From positions 1-64,000 of the forward strand of contig JBDHLD010000013.1 in assembly GCA_039586035.1 (NCBI GenBank): DNA of 64,000 bases, written 5' to 3'. Below the pieces are notes generated by a model. It was given only the letters and a program-made list of their open reading frames with translations. It searched no databases and had not been told where the DNA came from. This DNA is from JBDHHQ01 sp039586035 (GTDB taxonomy: Bacteria > Gemmatimonadota > Gemmatimonadetes > Longimicrobiales > Gaopeijiaceae). Position numbers and translations under genes: made by a program. Below are positions 54,894-63,571 of the stretch, piece by piece (within the stretch, counting starts at the first letter, position 1; each line of letters starts with the position of its first letter).

Positions 54894-55752
54894 CGGCGGG
54901 AGCGCCGGACCCGGCTCCCGGCGTCGGAGCGTCTGCGGGCGCGTCGGTGACCTTCCACTTCTCTGGGTCGAAGTGGCTCAGGAACTCGGTCCGCGTGATC
55001 CACCCTTTGATCATGGACCGGGTCAGCCACCACTTCTCGGGCCGGACGGCGAAGTACACGTGCGCCATGATCATGGTGATCAGGGCGACGCCGCAGAGCC
55101 CGTGGAGCACGTAGACGACCCCCCAGGTTCCGTCGCCCAGCAGGTACGGATTCAGTGGCAGGAGGGGCGTATCGATGCGCACCATCATGAGAAGCCCCGT
55201 AACGATGACGCCCAGGCCCACGGCCACCATGCCGTGATGGTACATCTTGTGGTCGATAGGATACTTCCCGGCCCGCTCGCCGCCCTCCTCCGAGCGGGAG
55301 AAGATGCCCTTGAGCTCCGCGACGGCCTCGGCCACGTCCTCTCGCCCGATCCACATGGACCAGAAGTCCCGCCGAATCGAAGAGTCGAGGACGTGCCAGG
55401 CCACCAGCACCGCCAGGGCAACGCCGGCGATCCAGTGGATGGTTACCCAGGGGAATTGGATACCGGCGACGGGGAAGAAGGCCGTGATGAGCAAGGCGAA
55501 CATGGACAGGCTCATCAACCAGTGGAAGGCCCGCGCGGGGCCGCCGTGTCGCGTCACCCGCTCGGGGATCCCCGTCGCCACGCCCGGATCCGGTGGGGCT
55601 GCCGGGCTTTCGCCTCGCCTCGATCTCATCCAAACGGCGTGCCCCACCATGAACAGCGCCCCCAGGATGAGCGCGAGCCACATCAGGTCCCAGCCGATCC
55701 CGATCCACACCTCCTGACCCCACGGATTCGCCGCCGTGCGCACAATCTCCAT
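54862..55752 (-). CDS. Cytochrome b561-type membrane subunit (formate dehydrogenase gamma-like)
   Basis: The 296 residues contain an N-terminal TM (about 20-42) followed by four helices. Candidate heme-ligating His occur in RAFHWLMSLSMF, IHWIAGVALAVLVAWHV and LHGLCGVALITMIMAHVYFA. A DHKMYHHGMVA segment precedes the third helix. The layout matches cytochromes b of the Ni-hydrogenase/formate-dehydrogenase type, which accept electrons from a periplasmic enzyme and pass them to quinone. It directly follows the FAD subunit gene (1 nt), so it most likely links the exported molybdenum hydroxylase to the respiratory chain. Confidence 0.85.
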   Translation of the reverse strand: MEIVRTAANPWGQEVWIGIGWDLMWLALILGALFMVGHAVWMRSRRGESPAAPPDPGVATGIPERVTRHGGPARAFHWLMSLSMFALLITAFFPVAGIQFPWVTIHWIAGVALAVLVAWHVLDSSIRRDFWSMWIGREDVAEAVAELKGIFSRSEEGGERAGKYPIDHKMYHHGMVAVGLGVIVTGLLMMVRIDTPLLPLNPYLLGDGTWGVVYVLHGLCGVALITMIMAHVYFAVRPEKWWLTRSMIKGWITRTEFLSHFDPEKWKVTDAPADAPTPGAGSGAPAGVTPTDHPTA

Positions 55753-55753
55753 G

Positions 55754-56755
55754 TCAGGCCGTCTCCCTCAGCGCGCGACGGACCAGGTTCCTCATCAACG
55801 GGACCTTGTAGTCATTGTGGCGGAGGGGGCGAGCTCGCTGGATCGCCATGATGCCGGCGTTGGCGGCCACCTCTTCGGACTGCCGCTGACCCACCACGGC
55901 CTGCTCCACCATGTCCAGCCGCATCGGGTACGGGGCCACGCCGTTCACCGCGAGCCGCACGGCCTGGACCGTGCCGCCCTCGACTCTCATGGCGGAAGCC
56001 ACGCTCACCAGGGCGAAGTCCCACGCCACCCTGTCTCGCACCTTCTCGAAGTAGAAGCTGGCGTTCGCCCAATCCGGGGGAATGCGGATGGTCGTGAGCA
56101 GATCGCCGGGCTCCAGGACGGTCATTCGGGTGATGTCGATGGACGGTCCGATGAAGAAGTCCTCGGCGTCGACGACGCGCTCACCGCCGCGGCTGCGGAT
56201 GACCATCTTGGCGTCGAGTGCCACGACGGCCGGAGCCGTGTCGGCCGGGTTCACGGCGACACACCGGCTGGCTCCGAACACGCAGTGCTCCCGGTTCATG
56301 GCCTGGGGTGCGGCGGCGTAGCACGTGTTGCCGCCGGCCCGGTAGCACGGCCATCCGCCACGGTAGTACCAGCACCGCGTGTCCTGACACAGGTTGCCGC
56401 CCAGCGTGCCCTGGTTGCGGATCTGCGGCGTGGCGACGAGGCCCGCCGCTTCGGCCAACAGGCCGAAGCGCTCCCGGATCGCCGGATGGGCGGCTACGTC
56501 CGTCAGCGACGTCATGGCGCCGATCTCCAGGCCGCCGTCGTCGGTCTCGCGGATTCCCGTGAGCTCGCCGATGGCGCCCAGCTCGATGACGGCCTTGGGC
56601 CGCTTGATCCGGTCCTTGAACCAGTCGAAGCTGTCGAGGCCGCCGGCGAGGACCCACGCGTCGCGGCCGTGACGGTCCAGCAGCTCGACCGCGTCGTCGA
56701 TGCTGGCAGGCTGGAAGAGCTCGAACCCCGGGATCATGTCACGCATCGTGGCCAT
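55754..56755 (-). CDS. FAD-binding subunit of xanthine-dehydrogenase-family enzyme
   Basis: The 333 residues contain an N-terminal FAD-binding fold (PCMH type: FELFQPASIDDAVELLDRHG, VLAGGLDSFDWFKD). ATPQIRNQGTLGGNLCQDTRCWYYRGG has the FAD pyrophosphate loop with Cys residues that can hold an extra Fe-S cluster in this group. The C-terminal domain (FFIGPSIDITRM...) is of CO-dehydrogenase flavoprotein type. Cys at CQDTRCWYYRGGWPCYRAGGNTC suggests a [4Fe-4S] cluster, as in 4-hydroxybenzoyl-CoA reductase- and PaoB-like subunits. It passes electrons from the 2Fe-2S subunit. It sits between the molybdenum subunit and cytochrome b genes in one operon. Confidence 0.9.
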   Translation of the reverse strand: MATMRDMIPGFELFQPASIDDAVELLDRHGRDAWVLAGGLDSFDWFKDRIKRPKAVIELGAIGELTGIRETDDGGLEIGAMTSLTDVAAHPAIRERFGLLAEAAGLVATPQIRNQGTLGGNLCQDTRCWYYRGGWPCYRAGGNTCYAAAPQAMNREHCVFGASRCVAVNPADTAPAVVALDAKMVIRSRGGERVVDAEDFFIGPSIDITRMTVLEPGDLLTTIRIPPDWANASFYFEKVRDRVAWDFALVSVASAMRVEGGTVQAVRLAVNGVAPYPMRLDMVEQAVVGQRQSEEVAANAGIMAIQRARPLRHNDYKVPLMRNLVRRALRETA

Positions 56756-56768
56756 TGGGTCGGGTCTC

Positions 56769-59177
56769 CTATACGTGCGTCTCGAGGGGACGGTAGGGTT
56801 TTTCGGTGCCCTCGATGGCGGCGAGAATGACGTCGGTGGTGAGAGGTGTCCGGCACAGACACTCGCCGCCCAGCGCGTCGGCCACCGCAGAGGTGATGGC
56901 AGCGGACCCGGCGCCCACGGGCGGCTCGCCGATGCCGCGGGCGCCAATCGGCGTCTGGGGATCAGCGATATCCACCGCCCCCCACCGGGGGCTCAGGGGC
57001 ACGTCCAGGATTCCCGGTGGTCGAGCCGTGTAGAACCGCTTGGCAAAGGGCACGCCCCACTTCGGGTCGTAGACCCACTTCTGACTGCGGGCGATGCCGA
57101 AGCCCTGAATGCAGCCACCGTGGATCTGCGAGGCGAGGCTGCGGGGATGGACGACGGTGCCGCAGTCGGCAACCCCGGTGAACTCCTTGATCTCGAGGGC
57201 GCCGGTCTCCGTGTCGATCTCCACCTCCGCCAAGCCGACCACCCACGACCACGTGGAGCCGTCGTGGGGATAGGTGTCCTTGGCGGCGGCGACGAGGCCG
57301 GTGCCAGCCAGCCCCGTGGCAGACGCCTGCGTCATGGCGTGCAGATCCTCGGGCAGCTCGTGGCCGTCGTAGGCGCCACCGAGCTCGATGGCTCGCTCGG
57401 CTGCGCGGGCCAGGGTCATGCCACGGCCCGGGTTGGCGCGTTGGAAGACGCGGCCGTCCCCAACGTCGTAGGCGTTGGGCGATCCACCCAGATCGCGCGC
57501 GGCGATCTCCTGGAGCTTGCGCTTCGCCTGCGTGGCCGCGGCATGGTTGGCCCGGGTGTGGGCATGGATGGTCTGGCTGCCGGCCTGGACCGACGACCAC
57601 GGCTGATGGCGGGACGAGTCCCCCCAGACCACGACCACGTCGTCCCACGCGAGGTCGAGCAGGTCGGACGCCGCACGGGCCGTGTCGGCGATGGAGTGCG
57701 TGCCCAGGTTCCCGATGCCCTGGTGTACGTAGAGCTTCCCGTCGGGGCGGATGACGAGCAATCCGTCGAACCCGGTCGATCCACCCACGAACGGGCTCAG
57801 ACCCACGCCGATGCCGGTCACCTTGGTGCCGTTCCGCTCGCCACTGCGAGAGATCCGCTCCTCCCACCCGAAGATCTCCGCGGCCTTGTCCAGGGCTTCT
57901 TTCGGGTAGGCGCTGGTGAGGGACCCTTTGTTGGGCCCGACCCAACCGTCGTTGGCGGGGGCGTTGAGGCGCCGGATGGCCACCCGGTCCATGCCCAGCT
58001 CCCGGGCGGCCTTGTCCATGAGGGGCTCGAGCATGCCGATGATCTGGGCGCCGCCCGGGGCCCGCTGAGCCGACCTGGGCGGCGTGTTGGTGAACACGGA
58101 CACGCCCTGGAAGCGCATGTGCTCCGGCTGGTAGGTGAGGGAGGCGACCGTGGCGGCCGTGAACGCGTCGCCGGAACGTCCGTAGGGGCCCTGGTCCTGA
58201 ACGATGTACAGGTCGAGCCCGGTCATGCGGCCGTCGTCCCGGAAGCCCATCTTTGCCCAGGCCTGGAAGCCCGGTCGGGCCCGGCCGATGTAGTTCTCTT
58301 CGTAGCGCGTCACACGCAGCATGACGGGCCGGCCCACCTTCTGCGACAGCAGGGCCGTCATGGCCATGGTGGGGTGGGCGGTGATCTTGCTGCCGAATCC
58401 GCCGCCGCAGAACTCGGCCACTACGACCAGGTCCTCCAAGTCCATGTCCAGCATGCCCGCCAACGACGCCCGGCAGCGGGCGGCGCTCTGGGTGGAGACG
58501 TGGATGTGGAGCTTCCCGTTCTGCCAGTACGCCATGCAGCTTCGAGGCTCCATGGGGTGGTGCGTGAGCGACTGGTGGACGAGTGTCTCCTCGACGATGA
58601 CGTCGGCCTCCTCGAACCCGGCTGCCACGTCTCCGATGCTCCACTCGAATGCAGGCTCACCCATGGGCAAGCGGCCCTCGGGCGCCCCGTCGAAGTCGGT
58701 CGCGGTCCACTTGTGGGTCCGCATCTCGCGCACGTCGTCGTCGATGTGGTAGACGTTGCCTTCGAGGCGCGCGTCCGGTCCGTCCGGGCGCAGACTGAGA
58801 AGCGGGTCCAGCGCGAAGGGCAACGGCTCGAGGTCGACCTCGATGCGCTCGACCGCTTCGGCCGCCGTGGCTTCGTCGATCGCCGCCACGGCGAGGATGG
58901 GTTCACCTTCGTAGACGGGCTCCATCGTGAGGATGGGCTCGTTCGGCGTCGTGGCCTCAGGAGTGTCGTCCGCGGTCAGGATGCCGAGAACTCCTTCCAT
59001 CCGGAGCGCCTCGCTGGCGTCGATCCGCCGAACCCGGGCGTGGGGCATGGGGCTCAAGAGCATCTTGGCGAACGCCATGCCCTCGGCCCGGAAATCCTCG
59101 GCGTACCTGGCGCGTCCCGTGATCTTTGCCACCAGGTCCGGAGGGGCGATGTCCCGTCCGATCGTCTTTTCGGCCAT
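56769..59177 (-). CDS. Molybdopterin-binding catalytic subunit of xanthine-dehydrogenase family
   Basis: The 802 residues have family blocks in order: ARYAEDFRAEGMAFAKML, the HPMEPRSCMAYW block, FGGGFGSK-type FCGGGFGSKI, APGGAQIIGMLEPLMD, QGIGNLGTHSIADTAR, and near the C-terminus the catalytic Glu in GARGIGEPPVGAGSA. No signal peptide is visible, so it would be exported together with the Tat-tagged Fe-S subunit. The reaction is hydroxylation of an aldehyde or N-heterocycle using water, with molybdenum cofactor. The architecture (separate Fe-S, molybdenum and FAD genes) is like periplasmic aldehyde oxidoreductase PaoABC, but the substrate is not known. Confidence 0.9.
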   Translation of the reverse strand: MAEKTIGRDIAPPDLVAKITGRARYAEDFRAEGMAFAKMLLSPMPHARVRRIDASEALRMEGVLGILTADDTPEATTPNEPILTMEPVYEGEPILAVAAIDEATAAEAVERIEVDLEPLPFALDPLLSLRPDGPDARLEGNVYHIDDDVREMRTHKWTATDFDGAPEGRLPMGEPAFEWSIGDVAAGFEEADVIVEETLVHQSLTHHPMEPRSCMAYWQNGKLHIHVSTQSAARCRASLAGMLDMDLEDLVVVAEFCGGGFGSKITAHPTMAMTALLSQKVGRPVMLRVTRYEENYIGRARPGFQAWAKMGFRDDGRMTGLDLYIVQDQGPYGRSGDAFTAATVASLTYQPEHMRFQGVSVFTNTPPRSAQRAPGGAQIIGMLEPLMDKAARELGMDRVAIRRLNAPANDGWVGPNKGSLTSAYPKEALDKAAEIFGWEERISRSGERNGTKVTGIGVGLSPFVGGSTGFDGLLVIRPDGKLYVHQGIGNLGTHSIADTARAASDLLDLAWDDVVVVWGDSSRHQPWSSVQAGSQTIHAHTRANHAAATQAKRKLQEIAARDLGGSPNAYDVGDGRVFQRANPGRGMTLARAAERAIELGGAYDGHELPEDLHAMTQASATGLAGTGLVAAAKDTYPHDGSTWSWVVGLAEVEIDTETGALEIKEFTGVADCGTVVHPRSLASQIHGGCIQGFGIARSQKWVYDPKWGVPFAKRFYTARPPGILDVPLSPRWGAVDIADPQTPIGARGIGEPPVGAGSAAITSAVADALGGECLCRTPLTTDVILAAIEGTEKPYRPLETHV

Positions 59178-59191
59178 CGTTCAGCCCCCCG

Positions 59192-59830
59192 TCACGCCGT
59201 CGTGCGGCTGAGCTCGGCCGCACGCATCGCGCAGTTGAGGATCTTGTTGTAATCACCGCACCGGCAGAGGTTGCCCGACAGCGCATGGGCCGCCTCCTCC
59301 CTGGTGGGGTCCGGATTCGTCGCCACCATGGCAGCCATGCTCATCACGAAGCCCGGGGCGCAGAAGGCGCACTGGAAGCCGCCTTCGTCCACGACGGCCT
59401 GCTGCACCGGATGGAGGGTGCCGTCCGCGGCCGCGAGCCCCTCGATGGTCGTGATCTGCCGGCCCCGGACCTGGTGGGTGAGCAACGAGCACGAGTAGTG
59501 ATTCACGCCGTCGATCAGCACCGTGCACGCGCCGCACTCGGCCCGGTCGCACCCCAGCTTGGTGCCCGTGAGGCCGAGCTTGTAGCGGAGCGTCATGGCC
59601 AGCGTCTCGTGCGGCAGCACGTCGACGCGCCGCTGTTGCCCGTTGACGCTCAACGTGATCAGCCGCTCGACGGAGCCCTGGGCCGTGGGCCGCGCCGACA
59701 GCGACCCGGGGCCACGGAAGAGGTAGCCGGACGCCGAGACGGCCGCACCGGCCGCAATAACGCCCTTGATGAACGTTCTCCTGGAGTAGCTCTTGGGGCC
59801 TGCGTCCAGGATGATCTCCACGTCATCCAT
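59192..59830 (-). CDS. Tat-exported 2Fe-2S subunit of xanthine-dehydrogenase family
   Basis: The start at 59830 gives 212 residues. The N-terminus has a twin-arginine signal (SRRTFIKGVIAAGAAVSASG), so the enzyme is exported folded to the periplasm. Two [2Fe-2S] clusters follow: CDRAECGACTVLIDG with the later C in HYSC, and CAFCAPGFVMS with LCRCGDYNKI. This is the only subunit with a Tat signal, as in PaoA, and it should carry its partners out. It is the first gene of the operon (59830 down to 54471). Electrons run from molybdenum via these clusters to FAD and then to cytochrome b. Confidence 0.92.
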   Translation of the reverse strand: MDDVEIILDAGPKSYSRRTFIKGVIAAGAAVSASGYLFRGPGSLSARPTAQGSVERLITLSVNGQQRRVDVLPHETLAMTLRYKLGLTGTKLGCDRAECGACTVLIDGVNHYSCSLLTHQVRGRQITTIEGLAAADGTLHPVQQAVVDEGGFQCAFCAPGFVMSMAAMVATNPDPTREEAAHALSGNLCRCGDYNKILNCAMRAAELSRTTA

Positions 59831-60006
59831 CGAGCCGCATCCTCGTCTGCGGGTGACCATCGCCCTGGGGGTGGGGATGCGCGCGAGGCCGGACTCGCAC
59901 TCGGGTCCTCGCACGGCCCATCCGCTCAGATCTGAATCTCTCCAAGATAGGGGCCGGGTCCGGCGGGGGCGAGGCACGAAACCGCGGCGAGAGCGGACAG
60001 GGCCGG

Positions 60007-61548
60007 TCAGGCGCCCCTCTGGGACATCTCCTGCATCAGCGCGTGGAAGCGAGGGTGGTCACGCAACGAATCCATATCGGGATCTTGCTCGAGCCACTCC
60101 CGATTCCCGAACCCGTTCGCGACCGCGGCGGCGAGGCAGTCCAGGGCTTCGTCCACCTGACCCTCGACGGCGTACAGGCACGCCACGTTGTAGCGGACAC
60201 CGGCATCGTCGGGGTCGATGGCCAGGGCGCGCTCGGCCCAGTGGAGCCCGGCGGCCCGTTCTCCGATCCGGCACAGGGATACGGATCGCATGGTCGCGGC
60301 TCGCGGGTCGTCGGGGTTCAGCTCCATATGGCGCTCCGCCACGTCCTTCGCGGTGCGGTAGGCCTCGCGCGCCGCCTCGTGGTCTCCCATCGCCTCGTAC
60401 GACTGGGCGGCGAAGAAGGCTGCGTGGTAGTCCTCACGAATCTTGTTGGCCTCCTCGAAGAGCGAAGCGGCTCGCTGCGAGTCGCCGTGCTGGAAGCACG
60501 CTCGGGCGAAGAAGTACCTGGCCTCGAAGAGTCCTGGATCCAACGCGATGGCGGTCTCGAAGGACTCCCTGGCTTCGTCGATACGCCCCATGAGGAAGAG
60601 CGCCGTGCCCCGGGCGGAGTGGGCCTCGGCCAACTCGGGATCCAGGGCGAGGGCTCGGGCGCTGGCCACGTCCGCCTCGGCGAGATCGGCGTCGCTCTCC
60701 GGATAGTAGATGCACAGGGTCGAGTGGGAGTCAGCCAGCCCCGCGTAGGCCATGGCGTACGCCGAATCTATGGCGATGGCGTGCTCGAACATCTCCCGGG
60801 CGTACTCGAGGCTCTTGCGCCTGACCTGATAGAGGAACTGGCGCCCCCGGAGGTAGAACTCGTAGGCGCGCACGTCCGAGGTGGGGACCTTGGCCAGAGC
60901 ACGCCGTTCGCTGGCGGCCAGGATGAGCTCAAGCGCGTGGGCCACGTTGGCGGCGATCTCGTCCTGGATCATGAAGACGTCTTCCATGTCCCGATCGAAG
61001 TGATCGGACCAGAGGGAATAGCCGTCCGCGACGCCCACCAGCTGAGTGGTGATCCGAAGGCGGTCGCCGGATCGCTGGACGCTTCCCTCCAGGACCGCTG
61101 CCACGCCCAGCTGGTGACCGATTTCCCGCACGTCCTCCCGGACGCCCCTGTGCGCGAACGCCGACGTGCGGGAGGCCACGTTCAGGCCCCGTACCTTGGT
61201 CAGGGCGCTGGTGATCTCGTCAGCGAGCCCATCCGCCAGGTAGGCGTTCTCGGGATCGTCGCTCAGGTTCTCGAAGGGCAGGACCGCGACGGACTTGCCA
61301 CTGTGCTCGGGGTCCTTGTGGGGTCCGTGCTGGGGGCCCGGCGCCCCGAATCGCCAGGCGAGCGCGAGCACGATGGGGAACGCGGCCAGCCAGAGTGCCA
61401 CGACGAGCTCGGGAAGCCCAGCGGGCACGATGGCGCGCTCGGCCGCCCAGGACGTGAATTCCAGAACCCCCCAACCGCCCGCCAGATAGATCCCCCCGAT
61501 CTGCGGGACGCGGCGATAGAGAAGCTCCCGAATCAGGCCTCTAGGCAA
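60007..61548 (-). CDS. Membrane-anchored TPR protein with TolB-N/FlgO-like domain
   Basis: The start TTG 61548 has AGGAG 7 nt upstream, and the 513 residues begin basic with RVPQIGGIYLAGGWGVLEF. Two TMs follow at about 17-32 and 46-66. A FlgO/TolB-N-like domain covers about 85-215 (SVAVLPFENLSDDPENAYLADGLADEI, GVAAVLEGSVQRSGDRLRIT, GYSLWSDHFDRDMEDVFMIQDEIAANV). TPR repeats run to the end (about 270-500, including SARGTALFLMGRIDEARESFETAIALDPGLFEARYF). This architecture is common next to serine/threonine kinases or adenylate cyclases, but no catalytic domain is present here. It follows the acyl-CoA ligase gene by 10 nt, so the two are co-transcribed. Confidence 0.82.
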   Translation of the reverse strand: MPRGLIRELLYRRVPQIGGIYLAGGWGVLEFTSWAAERAIVPAGLPELVVALWLAAFPIVLALAWRFGAPGPQHGPHKDPEHSGKSVAVLPFENLSDDPENAYLADGLADEITSALTKVRGLNVASRTSAFAHRGVREDVREIGHQLGVAAVLEGSVQRSGDRLRITTQLVGVADGYSLWSDHFDRDMEDVFMIQDEIAANVAHALELILAASERRALAKVPTSDVRAYEFYLRGRQFLYQVRRKSLEYAREMFEHAIAIDSAYAMAYAGLADSHSTLCIYYPESDADLAEADVASARALALDPELAEAHSARGTALFLMGRIDEARESFETAIALDPGLFEARYFFARACFQHGDSQRAASLFEEANKIREDYHAAFFAAQSYEAMGDHEAAREAYRTAKDVAERHMELNPDDPRAATMRSVSLCRIGERAAGLHWAERALAIDPDDAGVRYNVACLYAVEGQVDEALDCLAAAVANGFGNREWLEQDPDMDSLRDHPRFHALMQEMSQRGA

Positions 61549-61558
61549 GGCGACGCTC

Positions 61559-63235
61559 CTAACCGGCCATGGCACTCTGGGGCTCGTTGACCAGACCCAG
61601 CTCCCGTGCTGCCAGCTCACGGATCCGGTATTTCTGGACCTTGCCCGTCACGGTGAGCGGGAAGGTCTCGACGAACATGATGTACCGAGGCACCTTGAAG
61701 TGGGCCAGACGGTCACGAAGGAATGCGCGCACCTGGGCATCCGTGATCTCGGCACCCTCGCGCGCCTTGACCCAGGCGCAGACCTCCTCACCGAGCAAGG
61801 CGTCGGGGACCCCGACCACCTGGACGTTCTCGACGTCGGGGTGGGCGTGGAGGACTTCCTCGATCTCCCGAGGATAGACGTTTTCTCCGCCCCGAATGAT
61901 CATGTCCTTGATGCGGCCCGTGATGCGGACGTAGCCGCTGGGCTCTCTGACGGCCAGGTCGCCAGTATGAAGCCAACCGTCCCCGTCGACGGCCTCGGCG
62001 GTGGCTACGGGATCTGCGTAGTATCCCAGCATGACGTTGTGGCCCCGGTCGCAGAGCTCGCCTTGCTCACCGTCCGGTAGATCGCGCCCGGTCTCTGGGT
62101 CCACGACCTTGACCTCGATACCGGGGATCGGCTTTCCCACGGTGCCGACGCGCCGGTCCACGGGATCGTCGAGCAGTGTCTGTGTGATCACGGGCGATGC
62201 TTCGGTGAGACCGTAGGCGATGGTCATCTGACGGGCGCCCATGTCACGGATGACCCGCTTCATGAGCTCCACCGGGCAAGGCGCTCCCGCCATGATGCCG
62301 GTGCGTAGGGACTGCAGGTCACGCCCCGGGAACGAAGGGTGCTCGAGCATGGCGATGAACATGGTGGGAACGCCGTAGATGACGGTGGCTCGTTCGGCTT
62401 CCATGCAGTCCAGCGTGGCCTGAGCCTCGAAATACTCGCCCGGGACGAGTATGGCGGAGCCGTGAACCAGGGACCCGAGCGTGCCGATGACCGCGCCGAA
62501 GCAGTGGTAGAACGGCACCGGGACGCAGATACGGTCAGCCGACGACAGCCGCTGGCAAACGCCCACGTAAAACGCGTTGAGCAGCAGGTTGCGGTGACTG
62601 AGCAGCACGCCCTTGGGGGCACCGGTCGTGCCGGACGTGTACTGCAGGATGACGGAATCGCCCGGATCCAGCCCGCTCTCCACGGCGTCGAGGGCTGTGC
62701 GCTCGATCTCCGTACCGCGCCGAATCATCTCCGACCAGGCGATCATCCCGGGTCCCGGCTCCCGATCGATGGCGACGACCCAACGTAGATCTGGAGCGGC
62801 CGGACTCGAGAGGCTCCCGGGCAGCGTGTCCGCGAGCTCGGGGACCACCTGCCCGAGCATGGAGAAATAGTCCGAGGACTTGAAGCGTTGGATCAGGAAC
62901 AGCGCCTTGGCGTTCGATTGCCGAAGCGCGTACGCGAGCTCTTCGACCCGGTAGGCTGGATTCACCGTCACGAGCACCGCGCCGATCCGCGCAGCCGCCA
63001 GCTGCAGGATGACCCACTCGGGCCAGTTGGTGGCCCACACCGCCACGTGATCCCCGGGCTCGATCCCCAGAGCGAGGAGACCTGCCGCGGCCCCGTCCAC
63101 GAGCCCATCGAGGGACTCGTACGTCACCCGGACTCCACGCTGTGGGAAGACCAGCGCCTCCCCCTGAGGGTTCTGGGCGGATACGGATCGGAGAACCTGT
63201 CCCAGTGTGAGGCCATCGACCCAGGGTTCTGGCAC
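61559..63235 (-). CDS. Acyl-CoA synthetase (medium/long-chain type)
   Basis: The start GTG 63235 gives 558 residues. ANL motifs: P-loop ILQYTSGTTGAPKGVLLSHRNL, A5-type YGLTEASPVITQT, GDLAVREPSGYVRITGRIKDMIIRGGENVYP, and the C-terminal catalytic Lys in LTVTGKVQKYRI. YRVEELAYALRQSN fits AMP-binding fatty-acid ligases of the FadD/ACSM-like group. It activates a carboxylic acid with ATP and CoA. Upstream in-frame sequence to 63979 does not align with the family and is not part of the gene. Its 5' end is divergent from the Hsp20 gene. Confidence 0.85.
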   Translation of the reverse strand: MPEPWVDGLTLGQVLRSVSAQNPQGEALVFPQRGVRVTYESLDGLVDGAAAGLLALGIEPGDHVAVWATNWPEWVILQLAAARIGAVLVTVNPAYRVEELAYALRQSNAKALFLIQRFKSSDYFSMLGQVVPELADTLPGSLSSPAAPDLRWVVAIDREPGPGMIAWSEMIRRGTEIERTALDAVESGLDPGDSVILQYTSGTTGAPKGVLLSHRNLLLNAFYVGVCQRLSSADRICVPVPFYHCFGAVIGTLGSLVHGSAILVPGEYFEAQATLDCMEAERATVIYGVPTMFIAMLEHPSFPGRDLQSLRTGIMAGAPCPVELMKRVIRDMGARQMTIAYGLTEASPVITQTLLDDPVDRRVGTVGKPIPGIEVKVVDPETGRDLPDGEQGELCDRGHNVMLGYYADPVATAEAVDGDGWLHTGDLAVREPSGYVRITGRIKDMIIRGGENVYPREIEEVLHAHPDVENVQVVGVPDALLGEEVCAWVKAREGAEITDAQVRAFLRDRLAHFKVPRYIMFVETFPLTVTGKVQKYRIRELAARELGLVNEPQSAMAG

Positions 63236-63514
63236 GTTGCACCAGCCTTGTGAAGGAATACGCGTCTTGCCCTTCAAAAAGCTGGAGGGGCGGGAGCCGT
63301 CACGATATCGGGTTTTCGCTGAAGCGGCTGTGGGGATTTCCGGGAACGGAGCCCGCGGAGCGGGGCGTCCCAGGCCCTCCGGCTCCCAGTGACGGAACCG
63401 CGGAAAGGGGTACGGCGACGTCCACGTCGCCCATCGGGGACTATTCCCGACAGACACCCGTCCGGGGAGCCCGTAGACTACTATTGCTGGGAAATGACCG
63501 CTGGAGTGAGGGGC
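63236..63514. other. Divergent intergenic region between acyl-CoA ligase and Hsp20 genes
   Basis: No gene is visible. It should contain promoters for both directions. An imperfect inverted repeat TCGGGGA-CTA-TTCCCGA lies near 63434-63450. No CIRCE element (TTAGCACTC-N9-GAGTGCTAA) is present. Confidence 0.45.
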
Positions 63515-63571
63515 CCAGTCTCCCTCTTCAGTGGAGGCTGGACCCTCCTCCGAAGATGAAAGGAGGATCTC
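63515..63571 (+). promoter_or_regulatory. Possible RNA thermometer in the Hsp20 leader
   Basis: Two consecutive hairpins can form before the start codon. CCAGTCTCC (63515-63523) pairs with GGAGGCTGG (63533-63541), 9 bp with one G-U. CCTCCT (63544-63549) or the shifted TCCTCC pairs with the Shine-Dalgarno AGGAGG (63561-63566). The last hairpin hides the ribosome binding site and is short enough to melt on heating, as in ROSE-type thermometers of small heat-shock genes. Confidence 0.5.

Noticed and set aside
63236..63571. CIRCE/HrcA control of the Hsp20 gene
   Set aside because: The TTAGCACTC-N9-GAGTGCTAA element was looked for and is not present.
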